Positions 1 to 12,003 are shown, counted from the first letter of the stretch. The stretch is 64,000 bases of DNA from Microdochium bolleyi (GCA_001566295.1 KQ964248.1:248001-312000); one strand, 5' to 3'. The notes: generated by a model from the letters alone, not told the origin. Numbers and translations are program-made.

Positions 1-756
1 GTCCGTGCTCGCGGCCGAGTACGTCCTGTGCCAGGCGATCCGCTTCGCGTTCGACGTCAAGCACCCGTTCCGCGCGCTCGACGGCGCGATCATGGAGCTG
101 CGGCGGTACGCCGTGTTCGACGAGGACCGGCTGAACCACGCCCACATGTCCGCGCGCGGGGTCCTCAAGTTCAGCCCCCTGGTCACGGACGCATACTGCC
201 ATTTTACGCCCAGCCAGATCATGTTCGCCGCGCTGGCGATCACTGACCGCGAGCTGGTGGAGCACATGCTGGACCAGGTCATGAGCGGGCAGGACCCGGC
301 CGAGAAGGAGAAGGTGTGGGCGGTCATCGGACAGTGCGTGGAGATGCTGCAGCGTGAACCGCCAGAGAGGTTTGAGAACTACTATCGCTCGGTATGTCTG
401 TCTGTTTTTCCCTCGGTACTGACATGTAATCCTCAAAGTCCGGAACGCCGCACTAACATCTCGACGTGTCCCTTCAGCCCGAGTGCAGCAAAGCCATGAA
501 GCCGTTGATACGCAAGCTCAAGAAGTGCCGTGACCCGGACAGAGTCGACCTGGTCGCGCTGCAGCGCGCGCGCAAGGAGGCACCCACGCAGAAGCCGAGA
601 GCGAAACCATTGGCGGCCAAGGACGGCGACGTCTTTGGCAGCGCGCTGTCCGAGAAGGACCGCGATGCGAAGCGCCGCCGGGTCGTGGAGAACGGGGGCG
701 GCGGAGGGGGAGCACCACCGGCGGCTTTGAACGATCCCTTTGGCGGCGCTCTTTGA
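1..756 (+). CDS. ccl1: Cyclin Ccl1 (cyclin H-like, TFIIH/CAK subunit), 3' part
   Basis: The gene enters from the left edge, so its start and first cyclin fold lie outside. Exons are <1-391 and 478-756. The 86-nt intron opens with GTATGT, carries CTAAC near 452 and ends in CAG at 477. The visible protein is the second cyclin fold (motifs such as RFAFDVKHPFRAL and HFTPSQIMFAALAI) and then a basic tail with KLKKCRDPDRVDLVALQ that ends in FGGAL, as I recall for fungal Ccl1. By family knowledge this cyclin activates the Kin28/Cdk7 kinase in TFIIH, which phosphorylates the RNA polymerase II C-terminal domain in the nucleus. The tail holds a Gly run (about 696-710) that varies between species. Family identity is firm; only the missing N-terminus limits the call. 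Confidence 0.88.
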
Positions 757-3700
757 TTATGCCTTTCTCGTTCAAGAACTTGAGAGACGCATCGCCATAT
801 CATAGCACCTGCACCAGATTAGAGCCCAGCTGACCAGTGCCTTTCCCAAAATGCGACAAAGTCTCAGCCTCAGCTTCGCTTGGACACAGGGGAAGCGCGC
901 GCCAAGCCCTGCTAGGCCCAGGCAAGGAAGTACAACCAGGACTTCCAGGTCAACCTTAGCTGGTCCACCTCACAGCCGCTCTGGCCCTGGCAGCCGCCCC
1001 TCACCGAGACCGTAAATGGTCTCCAGCTTCAGGACTTCTGTCGTATCTCGCTTATCTTGCGACGCCATACACGGAGCTTGGCAGGTCTATGTCTAGCTTG
1101 GCAGTTCAAGTCCGGCTGAGCCAAGCGAAGCCAAGATTCAAACGAACTGGAGATTCGGGCCACGCGATGCACCTGGAACAAGATGAACGATAGTCGCTAC
1201 GTGGTAGAGATGATCAGGTGGCTACCAGGCCAACCTTCTTGCCGACCTTGTTGCCCACGGCCAGCTCACTTTGCCCGAAGACCACGAACATCGCAGATGA
1301 GCTGTACCTTGGAACATCGCCAATCAGCAACGGCATGAACACAGTCATTCGCACCGCGGACTCCAATCCGGCCACAAACGCACGAAGAACCTGACCCAGC
1401 ATGTCCTATCTGACATCTGCTCGAACCCATGCAGTGGTCTCAAACGCAATCGGAATCCAACCGGGATCCCTTGCACTGCGCGTGGGCGTCGGCTCCGAGC
1501 CGGGCGAGTGCGGGAAAGCAGAAGGACAACAGGCTCAAGATGCTGCGCTGCAGAAAACCCACGAATAGACGTAGACATCAGCTAAGAGAAGGGGGTAGAC
1601 TAGAGAAGCAGGAACAGCCTGCACAAAGTAGGCACAGCCAATTGCAATACCCTTCTAGCTGGAAGCCCCCGGGGTCGCGATCCCTGGCCTAGGCCGTTGC
1701 TCGTACCCTGCCGATAGTGTGTGCGTGCAAGGTGAGGTGCATTGTTCCCATTGGCCGCGTCATTATGACTCGGTTGGCCGGTCTCATGAAGTGTAACCAT
1801 ATTTCTGGACTTCCGAACCTCTGATACGACAGAAGCGGACCGGGCGATCCAGCCTGATGTCGCGATGGCTTGTTCATGGCGTGTGTGAGACACGCAAAGA
1901 TATGGTGATACGGCCAGCCTCGGAAAGAGTGCACGGGCAAAAACATAGTACTGCACAAGATAAGCAGCGGATTTCGACGTCTTGAGTCAGTGGCCGCTCG
2001 TTACCTCTCTGGGAAGTCATACGCGGTACCCTGTGTGTGGGAGTGGAGCCTGCGGGCCTTTTCGTTCGGACGCGGCGCTGGAAAAACGGCCGCGCCCAAG
2101 GCGGGCTTTGCCGTCGGGACTGACACAGGAGTGGCGTTCGGGGGAAGTAAGCCCGCCGCTCTGCTCGCAACACAGTAAGCCACACACCAGCCTGCGTGCT
2201 GTGAGCTCGGCTAAGGGGGGCCGTGCGGTCCATAACGTAAGATTATCTTTGAGAAAGCTGGAGTGAGGTGAGTGCCTCTCTCCTTCCCCACGGGAAAAAG
2301 AGGGGGATGGACACAACCTGCAGGACTCTACGGGCGGTGAATGCAAGGTAAGCCATGGTTTCGGAGGTGCTGCTTCAAGTGCCAACTCTTGCGAGTGGGT
2401 TTTAGATGGCACGCGACGAGCTTCCGAGTGTGGTTCTCAAGATGGATAGGGAGCACAGAGCGCACTGGTAGCGTTCGGCAGTTGGCCCTCAATAGGGTTT
2501 CGGTCAGCGGGCGGCAGGACCCTTGGCGCTTGCGCCGCCCTGCAGCCCTAGAGACTTATCACTCCGTACGTGTATGGAGGACGCCGTCCGCGGAGCTCAA
2601 ATGCAGGGTGGCCAGGGAGCCCGGGTGCCTCCGGAACCTCGCCGAGCAGCGGCGTGGCATCTTACCAATAAACGTGACGCAACATGGACGGCGGTTCCTG
2701 GGGGGCCCAAACCCCAGGTTTCGTTATCATGGGACTCACCCTGTCATGTACAAGATTGGCGAATGAGCGGACCCCAACTTCTTGAGCTTGAGAGATAGGC
2801 GGTCTCGGCGAGATTGAGAAAGAAGGAACCTGTGCTTTTGGGACGGCTGGCTATCGGGCGTTCGTCGGATTATTCTTGGAGTTTTGTCAAGTCAGCATCA
2901 CCAGCCTTACCGGGCCACGGAGACTGTTCAGAGGCCCTTAGAACGTCATAATTGACACAGTTTCTTTGTCGAAAAAGTACACATCCGGGACCGAACGATG
3001 GTAGGAAGTCCGGGGTGTTGGGTCCGTGTATGACGGGGAGCCTAGGATCCCCGGATCATGATGATTCCATCGTGGAGTGGCACGATCTGGATGAGTGTTT
3101 CGACGACGACGTGCATTTGAGCTGAAAGATAGGCGAGGAACGTATATGCCCCAAATAGGCAGTCCCATCCTAGAGACCAAGGATTCCGGAGACGATCATA
3201 CGACCCGCGTGTGTGTGGGCTTTACGAGCTTGTCTTCTGGAAGATTGCCAGATGCAACAGCGAGGAAGTTGACCTCCGGCCGTGCCTGTGGCGTTGGAGT
3301 CGCTGGGCCCTTCTCGATCCCTCAATAGGGACAGGAACAGCCGACGCGCAGCGCTCATTGGAGGCAAGTGCCACGCGAGGAATGCACAGCAGGCCGGGCG
3401 ATGCCGGCGGCTGCTTGGCAACCAGGCCAGCAGCTGTGCGTGCGGCTGTCTCGTTGGGGTTGGTCGAGGTTATCGGCGGATATGTCTTGTTGCCAGTCTG
3501 CTTCCAGGACTCCCGTCACTGACCGAGCTACCGCGTGGCCGAGCTCCACTTCCCCAAATGTTCCCTGTTGACCTTGGCGGGGGGCCCCTGTCCGGCACCG
3601 ATAGGCATCGAAGCTCGAGGCCGGCGCTTGACTCGCTGGCGGCGACTTAGCGTTATCTCTCCAGCTTCCGCTGTGTCACTGGGAGCTGGGGTGGGAACGA

Positions 3701-4386
3701 GGCCTCGCCTCGCTGACCTTCACTCCTCACAACGGTGTCTCTCCAGCCTGCAAGACATGCATGCGACTCAACCTCGATGCCGGAATTCCTGTAGAGCCGT
3801 CCAGTGAAGATGCTTGCGGAGATCACATATGCCACGTAATCAGCCTCGTCCAGAACGGCTCGTGATCCACAGTCATCATCCTGTGTCAAGACTCGAGAGC
3901 GCGAGCCAAGCCAAGGGTCGCTAATTCTCCAAATAATTGGCCCCCTCTCAGTCGCCTTGGTGCCAGTACCCGTCCCCACCATGCTGGGTCCGAGATCTAC
4001 CAGCAGCCACTCCACATGATACTGTTATCTGCCGCCATGTCATTTGTGTGAGTGAATGCGAACCGGGGCGTGCGTGTCGGTGGAGCGAGTCGTGTCTGGG
4101 GAAAATTGGAGACGCTCTATGGGTGGGACGAGTAGACACTGGAGCTCACCAGGCGTATATGAAGCAGCATGGCCGCTGCATCCTGTCTGTCGCTGCCCCG
4201 GCCTTCCGAACCCTCATCGCTCAAGCCATTTTTGATCCCAAGGTGTGCTGCTCTGGTTGTCGAAAGCTCGTCATCGCAACTTGACTCGGTATCTTCCAGT
4301 ACTTTGAGTACTGCCGAGCTGGCCATTGCTTCATCGTTGAAGGTCGGAAACATCGTTACGCCAGGACGGGACACACTTCATCCATC
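757..4386. other. Gene-free stretch, 3.6 kb
   Basis: No convincing gene was found. Short open frames occur on both strands but overlap one another, lack recognisable motifs and show no splice-linked continuation. A kelch-like fragment can be imagined near 930-1040 but has no partner repeats. A minus-strand frame at 3653-4015 (120 codons) begins at an ATG but resembles no family I know. TTATCT at 4025-4030 is a GATA-factor-type site upstream of the permease, where nitrogen control would be expected; this is inference. Confidence 0.5.
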
Positions 4387-6259
4387 ATGACAGCCGACAA
4401 AGAGCTCGGGCTCAGGCCGTCGCAGAGCGACCAGGACACAGCTCCCGGCACAGCTGTCTACACCACAGCCACTGGCACCCTCCAGACCCAGCGAGGTCTC
4501 AGCCCCCGTCATGTGCAGCTGATGGCCATCGGAGGCTCCATCGGCGTCGGCCTCTGGGTAAGTGCTATCTCAGCAGATAGTTGTGAAAACTTTCGCATGC
4601 TAACAATTCCATCTGCGTGTCCACAGGTTGGTGTCGGTGGTGTTCTCAGCAAAGCCGGTCCTCTCTCGTTGGTCCTCGGTTACATGTTCTGGGGACTTTT
4701 CTTCATCTGGCCACTCAACTTGTGCGTTGCCGAAATGTGCGCCTACCTACCGATCCGTGGCTCCATCTTCGAACTGGCTTCTCGTTACGTCGACCCGGCC
4801 CTGGGTTTCGCTATGGGCTGGACATACTTCTTCGCCGGAACCATGCTGGTGTGCACCGAGTACTCGGCTGTGGCGACCATTATACAATACTGGAATGCCG
4901 ACATCAACCCGGCAGTCTGGATCGCGGTAGCCATGGCATCCTGTATCGCCATCAACCTCGTTGCGGTCAAGTTCTATGGTGAGGCCGAGTTCATCATGGC
5001 CTCTTTCAAGGTCGTGCTCCTTTTTGGACTGTGCTTCCTGACTGTTGTCACAATGTTCGTTTTTTCCCGTCCATTGACCCTCGAGCTCATTCTTAATGCT
5101 GACTTCTGTCTCTGGCTTAGGGCTGGTGGTAACCCCCAGCGTGATGCGTACGGATTCCGCAACTGGGGCGACGGAAACTTCATGCACCCATTCTACACCG
5201 ATGGGCCGACTGGAAACTTCCTAGGATGGTGGGAGGTCGTCATATATGCCGCTTTCACAATTGCCGGGCCAGATCTCGTGGCCTTGGCTGCTGGAGAGAT
5301 TCAGAACCCACGGCGGACTATTCCTCGTGTCGCGAAGCTCATCTTCTACCGCCTTGTCGGATTTTACGTTGTTGGCGTCCTCTGCGTGGGCATTATCTGC
5401 TCGTCAAGAGACCCGGGTCTCCTGGGTGCGATCCAGACTGGCGAGCCTGGTGCTGGGTCCAGCCCGTGGGTCATTGGCATCAAGAACCTCGGAATCGACG
5501 TCCTGCCTCATATCATCAACGCCATGATTTTGCTGAGTGGCTGGAGCTGCGGTAACGCGTACCTTTACTCGGCGAGTAGGACGCTGTATGGTCTCGCGCA
5601 AGGTCAGTGTTCTTTTCGTCATATAGCAGACATTCTTCTTCGTGCTGACGTTTTGTTTTCTTGCCCCGCCAACAGATCGCCAAGCTCCGAAGTTCTTCCT
5701 CAAGTGCACCAAGGCAGGTGTGCCCATCTACTGTGTCCTCGCTGTGTCTCTGATCACATGCATCACGTTCCTGGTAGCGGACAGTGGCTCAACCAAGGTC
5801 TTCTTCTGGTTCGTGGACCTGACGACGGCGGCGCTGATTATGACATATGTCATGATGTTCATCACTTTCATCGGATGGTACCGTGCGCGCACTGCGCAGG
5901 GCATGGACCCTGCCAGCCTGCCGTACCGTGCTCCGCTGGCGCCGTTCTCCGCTTACGGTGGGCTCGGGCTGGGTCTCTTGGCGCTGCTTTTCGTCGGCTG
6001 GAACTCGTTCGTGCCGTGGGATGTGCGCGACTTCATCACCAGCTACTTTGGCGTGGCCTGGGGCCCCTTCATGTTTGTGCTGTGGAAGATTGTCAAGAAG
6101 ACCAAGCTGGTCAACCCTGCCGAGGCTGATTTGATCTCGGGCAAGGCCGAGGTTGATGAGGAGTGCAGGCACTGGGAGGAGGGCGGCATCGAGGAGGTGG
6201 AGAAGGAGAGGCTCGCTCAGATGAACGTCGTCCGGAGGTGCTGGGAGAGAATGTGGTAG
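4387..6259 (+). CDS. Amino acid permease (APC superfamily, fungal YAT family)
   Basis: Exons are 4387-4557, 4627-5054, 5121-5602 and 5676-6259 (554 aa). The start has A at -3. The N-terminal family motif RHVQLMAIGGSIGVGLW lies at about residues 38-57, followed by GGVLSKAGP, about twelve hydrophobic segments, FTIAGPDLVALAAGEIQNPR in the middle, and SASRTLYGLAQDRQAPKFF across the last splice. By family knowledge it is a plasma-membrane proton symporter for amino acids; the substrate cannot be read from sequence. Introns 1 and 2 (69 and 66 nt) are multiples of three without stops, so the frame runs through them; family alignment (GLW-VGVGG, VTM-AGGNPQ) shows they are introns. Intron 2 uses the less usual donor GTTCGT. 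The C-terminus is cytosolic, acidic and basic mixed, and ends CWERMW. A second permease of the same superfamily lies at 45-47 kb. Confidence 0.93.
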
Positions 6260-7223
6260 AGATCTGGTCGTGCTGGACAGTCTTGCGTAGCAGGATGGTC
6301 TGCTTGGTTCGAGGCAGGATTGTGGAGCACTGTCTCTGGCGTAGTAGATTCGTACGAGATACAACCATGTTCCGTGCTTGAGTAGGACTCTTCGTTGTCT
6401 GCCGTGCTCAGTGAATGGTCCAACCACCTCGTGCGGCCAAGAGGAACCATCCTGGCGTGACAGGGCTCTAATGCGGAGCACCGTGAGCAGGGTGCAGCAG
6501 GGGTGATGCTGGGGACCGAAGTCTTTGTTTTGCTGCGCCCAGACAACCCATGGAGGTGTCTTTGCCGACTGATGGATGACTCGCCATGGCGGAAGAGCCT
6601 AGTGAAGAGGTATGTTGGCCATGGTGAGACTTGTGAGAACACAAGACTGCCATCGGGCCGGAGGATGGAGGAAGTCACGGGCGACAGAGCCGCATCGGCC
6701 CGGGCTGGTGCCGCCCACCATGCCCCACCACGGCCGCGCCGTTTGCTGCCAACAGCGGTCAAGTGCCATCATGGATGGCCAGACCGGCCAGTGCCCGGCA
6801 CGTCGACAGCTTCACATTGTTTTTTGGTCCCGCGGTCCTGTGCGCCCGCTCTGCATGATGGGGGCCAGACTACCCGTTGCAGCACCCAGTCAGACGCCGC
6901 CATGCTCGCCCAAGGGGTTGCGCACGGCCAGCCGCCCGCAGCCAGAATGCAGCAATTTTTTCAGCTCGCAGCACTCGCGGTGGCCCCCAAAGATGCAGCC
7001 AGGGGTGTCCGGCAATCCTACTCGCCGGCCGCCCAGCAGTGGCTGCCCTCCGCACTGCCTCGACCAGCCACATCCCTGCTGTCCTCTCGCGATGGGCTTC
7101 TACTATACGTCGTACGAGCCCTCACCGGGGCTCCCAGCGCCTTGTCAGCAGGCCTCCCACTTCTCGCTATCGATACCTGCCCCCAGATTCCGTCCATCGG
7201 CTCCGAGGCCTGCTTGGTGAGAC
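6260..7223. other. Intergenic, about 1 kb
   Basis: It holds the permease 3' end and the upstream region of the next gene. Open frames of 180-240 codons exist here in two plus-strand phases but look non-coding (many Pro, Arg, Cys, His; no family). A missing first exon carrying a signal peptide for the next gene could be hidden here; the best hydrophobic candidate starts at the ATG near 6949, but I could not join it by clear splice sites. Confidence 0.4.
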
Positions 7224-8363
7224 ATGAGTGAGCATGGCCACGCAAAACCTCCTCTCCGTCCGCGGGAGCGAGCCCAGTCCCACGAGCATCACCGCAAAGC
7301 CTCCGATGCGGCACCGGTCATCATGGCATTCCAGCGTCGGCCAGCAATTAGGCGGCAAGCTCCCCTAGCTCCGCGCGAGAGCAATGAGCATATCGTGCTG
7401 GCAGACTGCAGGACCCCGGCTCGCGCGCTCTTCTCCCAGATGGCCTACTTCAACGGATCCATCGACAGCAGCCCGGAAGACGTTGCGCTCGTTCGGACAA
7501 ACAAGAACGAGCTTGCCAATTGGTTCGGCCAGACAACTTCGGCCCTCTTCACGGCTACGGGGACAACCTTCACCGCCAGGCTCAATCAACTCGGCGACGA
7601 AGGCGACTGGATTGGTGAGGGCGAGAACGACTATGGCTCGTTCCACTGCTACCAGAGGTTTTACCAGGACCGTTACAAGTACAACGATGCGCTCTGCAAC
7701 ATGGTCATCGATTGCAGCCACGTGCAACCAAGTGAGTGCCATGCTCTTTGGTCGGGCCCCGTCACTCTGACGAGCCCCGTCACCATGCCATAGCCATTTT
7801 TTGATATCCCTCTTCGTGTTGTCTACCTTTCACCGCCTGCAACGGTCGCCGCTAGCAGCTGGGAATGAGTCAGGTGACACTCTGCGCTCGGGACATGCAC
7901 TGACTTGTTTCGAGCAGCTGCCACTCCCACTCCGTCTAGCAACACGGCAAGTTCTCCGGGTTTGTCGACTTCGGCCATAATAGGAATCAGTGTTGGCGCT
8001 GGCGGTGCCTGCTTACTGCTCGCACTCATGTCTGGGTATTTCCTCTGGCGACACTACACAAAAAAAGAGAGACCGCCAATCGAGGAAGAAGCAGGCAACG
8101 ACACAGGCAGCGGAGCTCCGCCCGTGGTACAGATCCGGGAACCGAGCATCAAAGAAGAGCCTGCAGAAATCTACGAGCTGCATGGCAGTTACTTGGGCAA
8201 CGAGATGACCAACGACAACACAAGAGCGGAGATTGACGGCATCTCAAGAGTCGAAATGGAAGAGCAACACGAAAGATTCAGCTTTGCCGAGGGCGAAGGA
8301 AATGAGTATGCAACTGAAATCCCACCAGTAACCGTTCAGCACGTGAAGGTACCGAGACAATGA
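7224..8363 (+). CDS. Single-pass membrane protein with cysteine-containing outer domain
   Basis: Exons are 7224-7731 and 7918-8363 (317 aa as modelled). The 186-nt intron has donor GTGAGT and acceptor CAG at 7917; the join gives HVQP-TATPTPSS. The N-terminal half has a domain with LADCRTPARALFSQMAYFNG and later FHCYQRFYQDRYKYNDALC. This is followed by a Ser/Thr/Pro stalk, one transmembrane segment (about residues 187-208, STSAIIGISVGAGGACLLLA) and a charged cytoplasmic tail. This layout is common in Pezizomycotina surface proteins that I cannot name. Odd point: the model has no signal peptide and an in-frame stop lies just 5' of the ATG, so an upstream exon is probably missing. Function unknown; a surface sensor or wall-contact role is only a guess. 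Confidence 0.62.
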
Positions 8364-9442
8364 GATGTCTCGACATCTCTGATGACAATAGTCCGCCGCC
8401 CGGGCATCGCACCCGCCATCGAGGCTCCTCTGATCAGAAGTCTTGGGAGTCACCCCAAGAAGACCGGACGCGCAACCTGGAACGAGGCTGCGGAATTGGC
8501 TGGGAAATTGTCTCGCACAAGCTACCATGCTAACCATGATGACGTTGTGAACAACCAGAGGACTTGGTCGACTCTAGCACGCCCTTGAACCCTCCGAACG
8601 TCCTCTCAGTACGGCTCGTGCTTCAATCCCTCCATTGCCTCGCTGCAGCCGCAAAGCCGCGCATGCCGCTTTGGTGGTCAGCTTCGCGTTCATGCCATAG
8701 CGCAGATTGATCAACTATCACGGAGATGTGCGGGTTCCAGGCTAAGCGGGTCCGCCGGCAACTAGGGAGACTGAGACACCCACGACGACGAACTACCGGC
8801 AAAGGGCGATGTCCAACAGCACTGTCGTCCCCCTTCGAGACCTACTCAATTCGTCTTACGTGTTCCATACGCGACATTTGTTGCGGTTACCTGTGTGCAC
8901 CAGTCACAGATAAAGTCCAAAACGTTGTGACGCGGCTCGGCTTGCGTGTACACATTCCTCCCTTCCCACCCGTCAACCTTGCATCTTCTGCACTACGCTG
9001 CGATCAGAACATCCCATATGCAGGAAACCAGACACTCGAGCAAACCTGGTGCTGATCAAGCCTCATTGAAGGGCTTCTGCAGCACTTGCCATGGGTCTGG
9101 CATCGACATTAGGGATCGGGCTGCATGGACGATCATGTTCCCTTGGCAGGGGCCCGTTCCTGAGGGAAGGGAGGACGAGGTTATAAGATGATTGCGCCTC
9201 GGCATACGTTTCGACTGCTGCTTGCTATTTCTGCACGATTAAGTCTTTCGCAGCCAGCCGTGTCGCGCCTCTCAAACGGAACATCACTACGCAAACACAG
9301 AACCATTGGACGTCCGGGCACTTGTCGATCAACCTAGCAGAGGCTGCAGACGTGTTCGCCTGACCAACTGAGCGAAAACACACACACTTGAAGCTCAATT
9401 GCATCGCACTACTCGAATACAAGACAAGAACCATACGCCATT
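8364..9442. other. Intergenic, about 1.1 kb
   Basis: Nothing gene-like was seen. It contains the 3' end of the membrane-protein gene and the promoter of the following GPI-type protein. Open frames up to 140 codons in it are antisense or out of phase and have no motifs. Confidence 0.5.
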
Positions 9443-10000
9443 ATGAAGACCACAACCTTCGCATTCATCGCCTGTATGGTGGCAACACTTGGCAATGTGA
9501 GTTGATTCCTTGCTATTTGAAGAACAAGTGAAGACGGCATTTGCAACTTCTTTGCTGACCCTACATTTTGAATCCAGGCTGCCGATGTGAACGCGCTCGC
9601 TCGCCGCCACAAGTCCGACGAAGCCCGCGCCACCCCGTCTGCCATCCTCGCCGGCAACACGCACATCCTCAACACCATGAACGGCACCGCCGCCGCGACC
9701 CTCATGCTCGCCGGCAGCACGCCCTCGTTGGCCGCCACGGCGAAGCCGAGCAGCAGCACAAAGGCTGTCAGTGGTGCCGCCAACGGCGCGGCCTCCAGTA
9801 GCAAGCACTCGACGTCGCACACCGCCGCTTCGACCGGAGCTGCCGCCGCGACTGCTGGCGCGGCAGCCACGACAGGGAAGCCAAGCAGCTTGCCGTCAAG
9901 TAGTGTCGTACACACGGGTGCTGCGACGGGCTGGGACGTGAATCTCGGCGGGTTCAAGGGATGGTTGCTGAGCGTGTTGTTTGTGGCTCTTGTGGTGTGA
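9443..10000 (+). CDS. Small Ser/Ala-rich secreted protein, probably GPI-anchored
   Basis: Exons are 9443-9496 and 9578-10000 (158 aa). The 81-nt intron has donor GTGAGT, a GCTGAC branch site near 9554 and acceptor CAG. Exon 1 encodes a signal peptide (MKTTTFAFIACMVATLGN, continued by AA). The mature part is low-complexity Ala, Ser, Thr and Gly with likely O-glycosylation sites, and it ends in a hydrophobic tail (GWLLSVLFVALVV) after a small-residue region, the usual GPI-attachment layout. By family logic it would sit in the plasma membrane or cell wall. No enzymatic domain is visible. The stop codon lies only 14 bases before a 27-G tract, so transcripts will contain or end near that tract. 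A secreted non-anchored protein is the alternative. Confidence 0.72.
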
Positions 10001-10014
10001 AGTCCGGGCATGTT

Positions 10015-10041
10015 GGGGGGGGGGGGGGGGGGGGGGGGGGG
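10015..10041. repeat. Homopolymer of 27 G
   Basis: An uninterrupted run of 27 G on the plus strand, 14 bases past the stop codon of the GPI-type gene. Its exact length should be treated as uncertain because homopolymers are prone to replication slippage and sequencing error. It would lie in the 3' UTR of that gene. Confidence 0.9.
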
Positions 10042-10280
10042 ACAGCACAAATGGGAAGATATCAATATATAAGATGATGATATTGTCCAATAGAGCAGAG
10101 TCAACCACAAATAGCCCTCTACCTGGAGAATTTCAGGCCGCGAGTATGCCTACGTGGACCGCTTGCGCATCTTTGTGCATCTTTGTGCCCTGAGAAGTTT
10201 CGACTCACTGTCAGTGGAAGAGGAGTGTCGTACGCCTGAAGCGATCTGTTGCCTGTGGCTTCCATGTGCTCCAGAACAAC

Positions 10281-10316
10281 TCCAGAGGTACTAGAGGTCC
10301 AGAGGTCCAGAGGTCT
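10281..10316. repeat. Minisatellite, 8-9 bp unit with CCAGAGGT
   Basis: Four imperfect head-to-tail copies of a unit close to CCAGAGGT. Related arrays with the same AGAGG core occur at 12004-12030 and, in reverse complement, at 12768-12823. Confidence 0.8.
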
Positions 10317-10497
10317 GAAACATCTCATCCATGGACTCAACTTGATTGTAAGTGGTCTCGGCCTCGGCCTGCCTCTGCTTCTTCGGAACTACCCGGCTCA
10401 GAGCGGAGCACTTTCGCGTATCTTGTCGCCCTGGCTGTCGGGCGACTCCTTGTTCTCGGGCGCGCGCGCTCCTTGCTCTTTTCATATTCTGGCGTGA

Positions 10498-10990
10498 CTA
10501 TGGGGCATCCTCGTCCTCCTCGTCCTCAATGACATACTTGGCCTCCTTAACCTTCTTGGCGCCGTCGGCATCATCGTTGGCTCCGCCCTCCAATAGAGAG
10601 GCACTTTTCTAAGCTCTGGAGCAACCCAGCCCCAATGCAGTCCACAACTTTTTAGGACCAAGGCCGCTATGTGGGTTGGTAGGGAGCCGAAGTCTTTGTA
10701 CGAATCACGGTACATGAAAACCACCCACAGCTTCTCCTTGGTGAAGCCATCTGGGAGCTCATGGTCACCTGTCCAGTTCGCGTGCGCGGCCTTGTTGATG
10801 CAGCTTTCGAGGCCCTTCTACACGTCTCCGTAGAACTTGGTCTTTAAAGGCTGCTGGCCACCTTTGATCTTGGCCTGCTCGAGGATCACAGACTCCGCTC
10901 TGAGAACAAGAGGGATGCCGGCCTTCTCAAGGATCGGTCTGACATATTCGGCACCTTTGATACCATGGTCGAAATGATAGTCTGGCTTGG
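10498..10990 (-). pseudogene. Decayed coding relic, unidentified
   Basis: Read on the minus strand, this stretch gives protein-like sequence with blocks such as GAEYVRPILEKAGIPLVLRA, AHANWTGDHELPDGFTKEKL and FMYRDSYKDFGSLP. It is broken by an in-frame stop near 10817-10819 and by a frame change near 10580, after which an acidic tail (KYVIEDEEDEDAP) ends at a TAG. No ATG-started full frame exists. I do not recognise the family. A short spliced gene is possible, but the stop inside an otherwise coherent block argues for a dead copy. Confidence 0.4.
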
Positions 10991-11046
10991 CCCAGCCTCA
11001 CGCCGCATTTGATTACAGGCTTTCTATTGCCTGTGCTTGATGGGGG

Positions 11047-11620
11047 TTGCCTAGTTCAACAACAAATCATAGTATCTTTGAAGAGGTCCCTACTCAGAAA
11101 GCCCGCTGGAGGACCGTTATTTCGGATAACCTCAATCACTTCAGTGTCTCATTGCCCCAGCACGCCGAGGACGACGAGATTGTCTGTAGCGGCGCGGTCT
11201 TAGATCCGACATCACAGTTTAGCGAGCTTGGTCTGTTCTCCGTCCTGGTCACTATGCCATTCCATGCGAACTGGCCCCAGAACGCTGATCAGCCGACGCC
11301 CATCTACTACCTGAAAGACCTAATCCAACCCCGCCAGCTCGCCTCTAAGCCACATACGATGGTTAAGGCAGTTCAAAAAAGCCGACAACCGGTACTCCAA
11401 GTCCATGCTCATAAGCATGGGCGTTAACGACAATACGGCCTAGGCTGAGCTCACGGCCGTCAACATGTTCAACATTGCGAACGAGAAGTCTGGCCCCAGA
11501 CAAAGTCTCCGGCATTCCTGCGCTTCGCCGAGTACACTCTTCGGTACGAAGGACAGCCCGACATCCACCACGTGCAGGAGGCATTCCCCTTGCTGGCGTC
11601 CGCCACTCATGCAATTGTAT
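11047..11620 (+). pseudogene. Decayed coding relic, unidentified
   Basis: The first 380 bases read as one plus-strand frame with blocks such as ARWRTVISDNLNHFSVSLPQ and PTPIYYLKDLIQPRQL. After a frame change near 11380 the text continues as KSMLISMGVNDNTA, stop, AELTAVNMFNIANEKSG, and in a third phase as FAEYTLRYEGQPDIHHVQEA. The three phases plus a stop indicate a gene that has lost its frame. It lies on the opposite strand to the relics on both sides. I do not recognise the product. Confidence 0.4.
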
Positions 11621-12003
11621 CTCATCTGAAAGCCGATGTTGCAGGTATTCTCTTGCCTGTGCCCAACCGGGTTGCTCAATTCAACGACGAGGTATCCCCC
11701 AAGTCAACGAGAGCCTTGAGGCCACGTGCTGTCCATTTGCAATGCTGTGCGGAGCTGTATATGATATTGGCACCGCAGTCGAGCGAGTTGTCCGGTAATC
11801 TTCTGCAATGGCCAGAGCTTCCTCTCAGCATTGTAGCGCACCACTTGGATTTCGTCGTCTTCTGCTGCTGCTGCTGCCCACCCGGGCAGAATGACGTATG
11901 GTCTGTGTGGACCTAGTTGCTGTCCTTGCCGGAATGATATGGGCTTGCCCAGCTCCCTTTGGACTGTGCCGCGGGCGACGCGACCAACGTGCTGCTCTTT
12001 AGC

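Noticed and set aside
930..1050. Kelch-like text (QDFQVNLSWSTSQPLWPW)
   Set aside because: Single fragment with a stop before it and no further kelch units.
3653..4015. 120-codon minus-strand frame upstream of the first permease
   Set aside because: Starts with ATG but has no family resemblance; too short to support alone.
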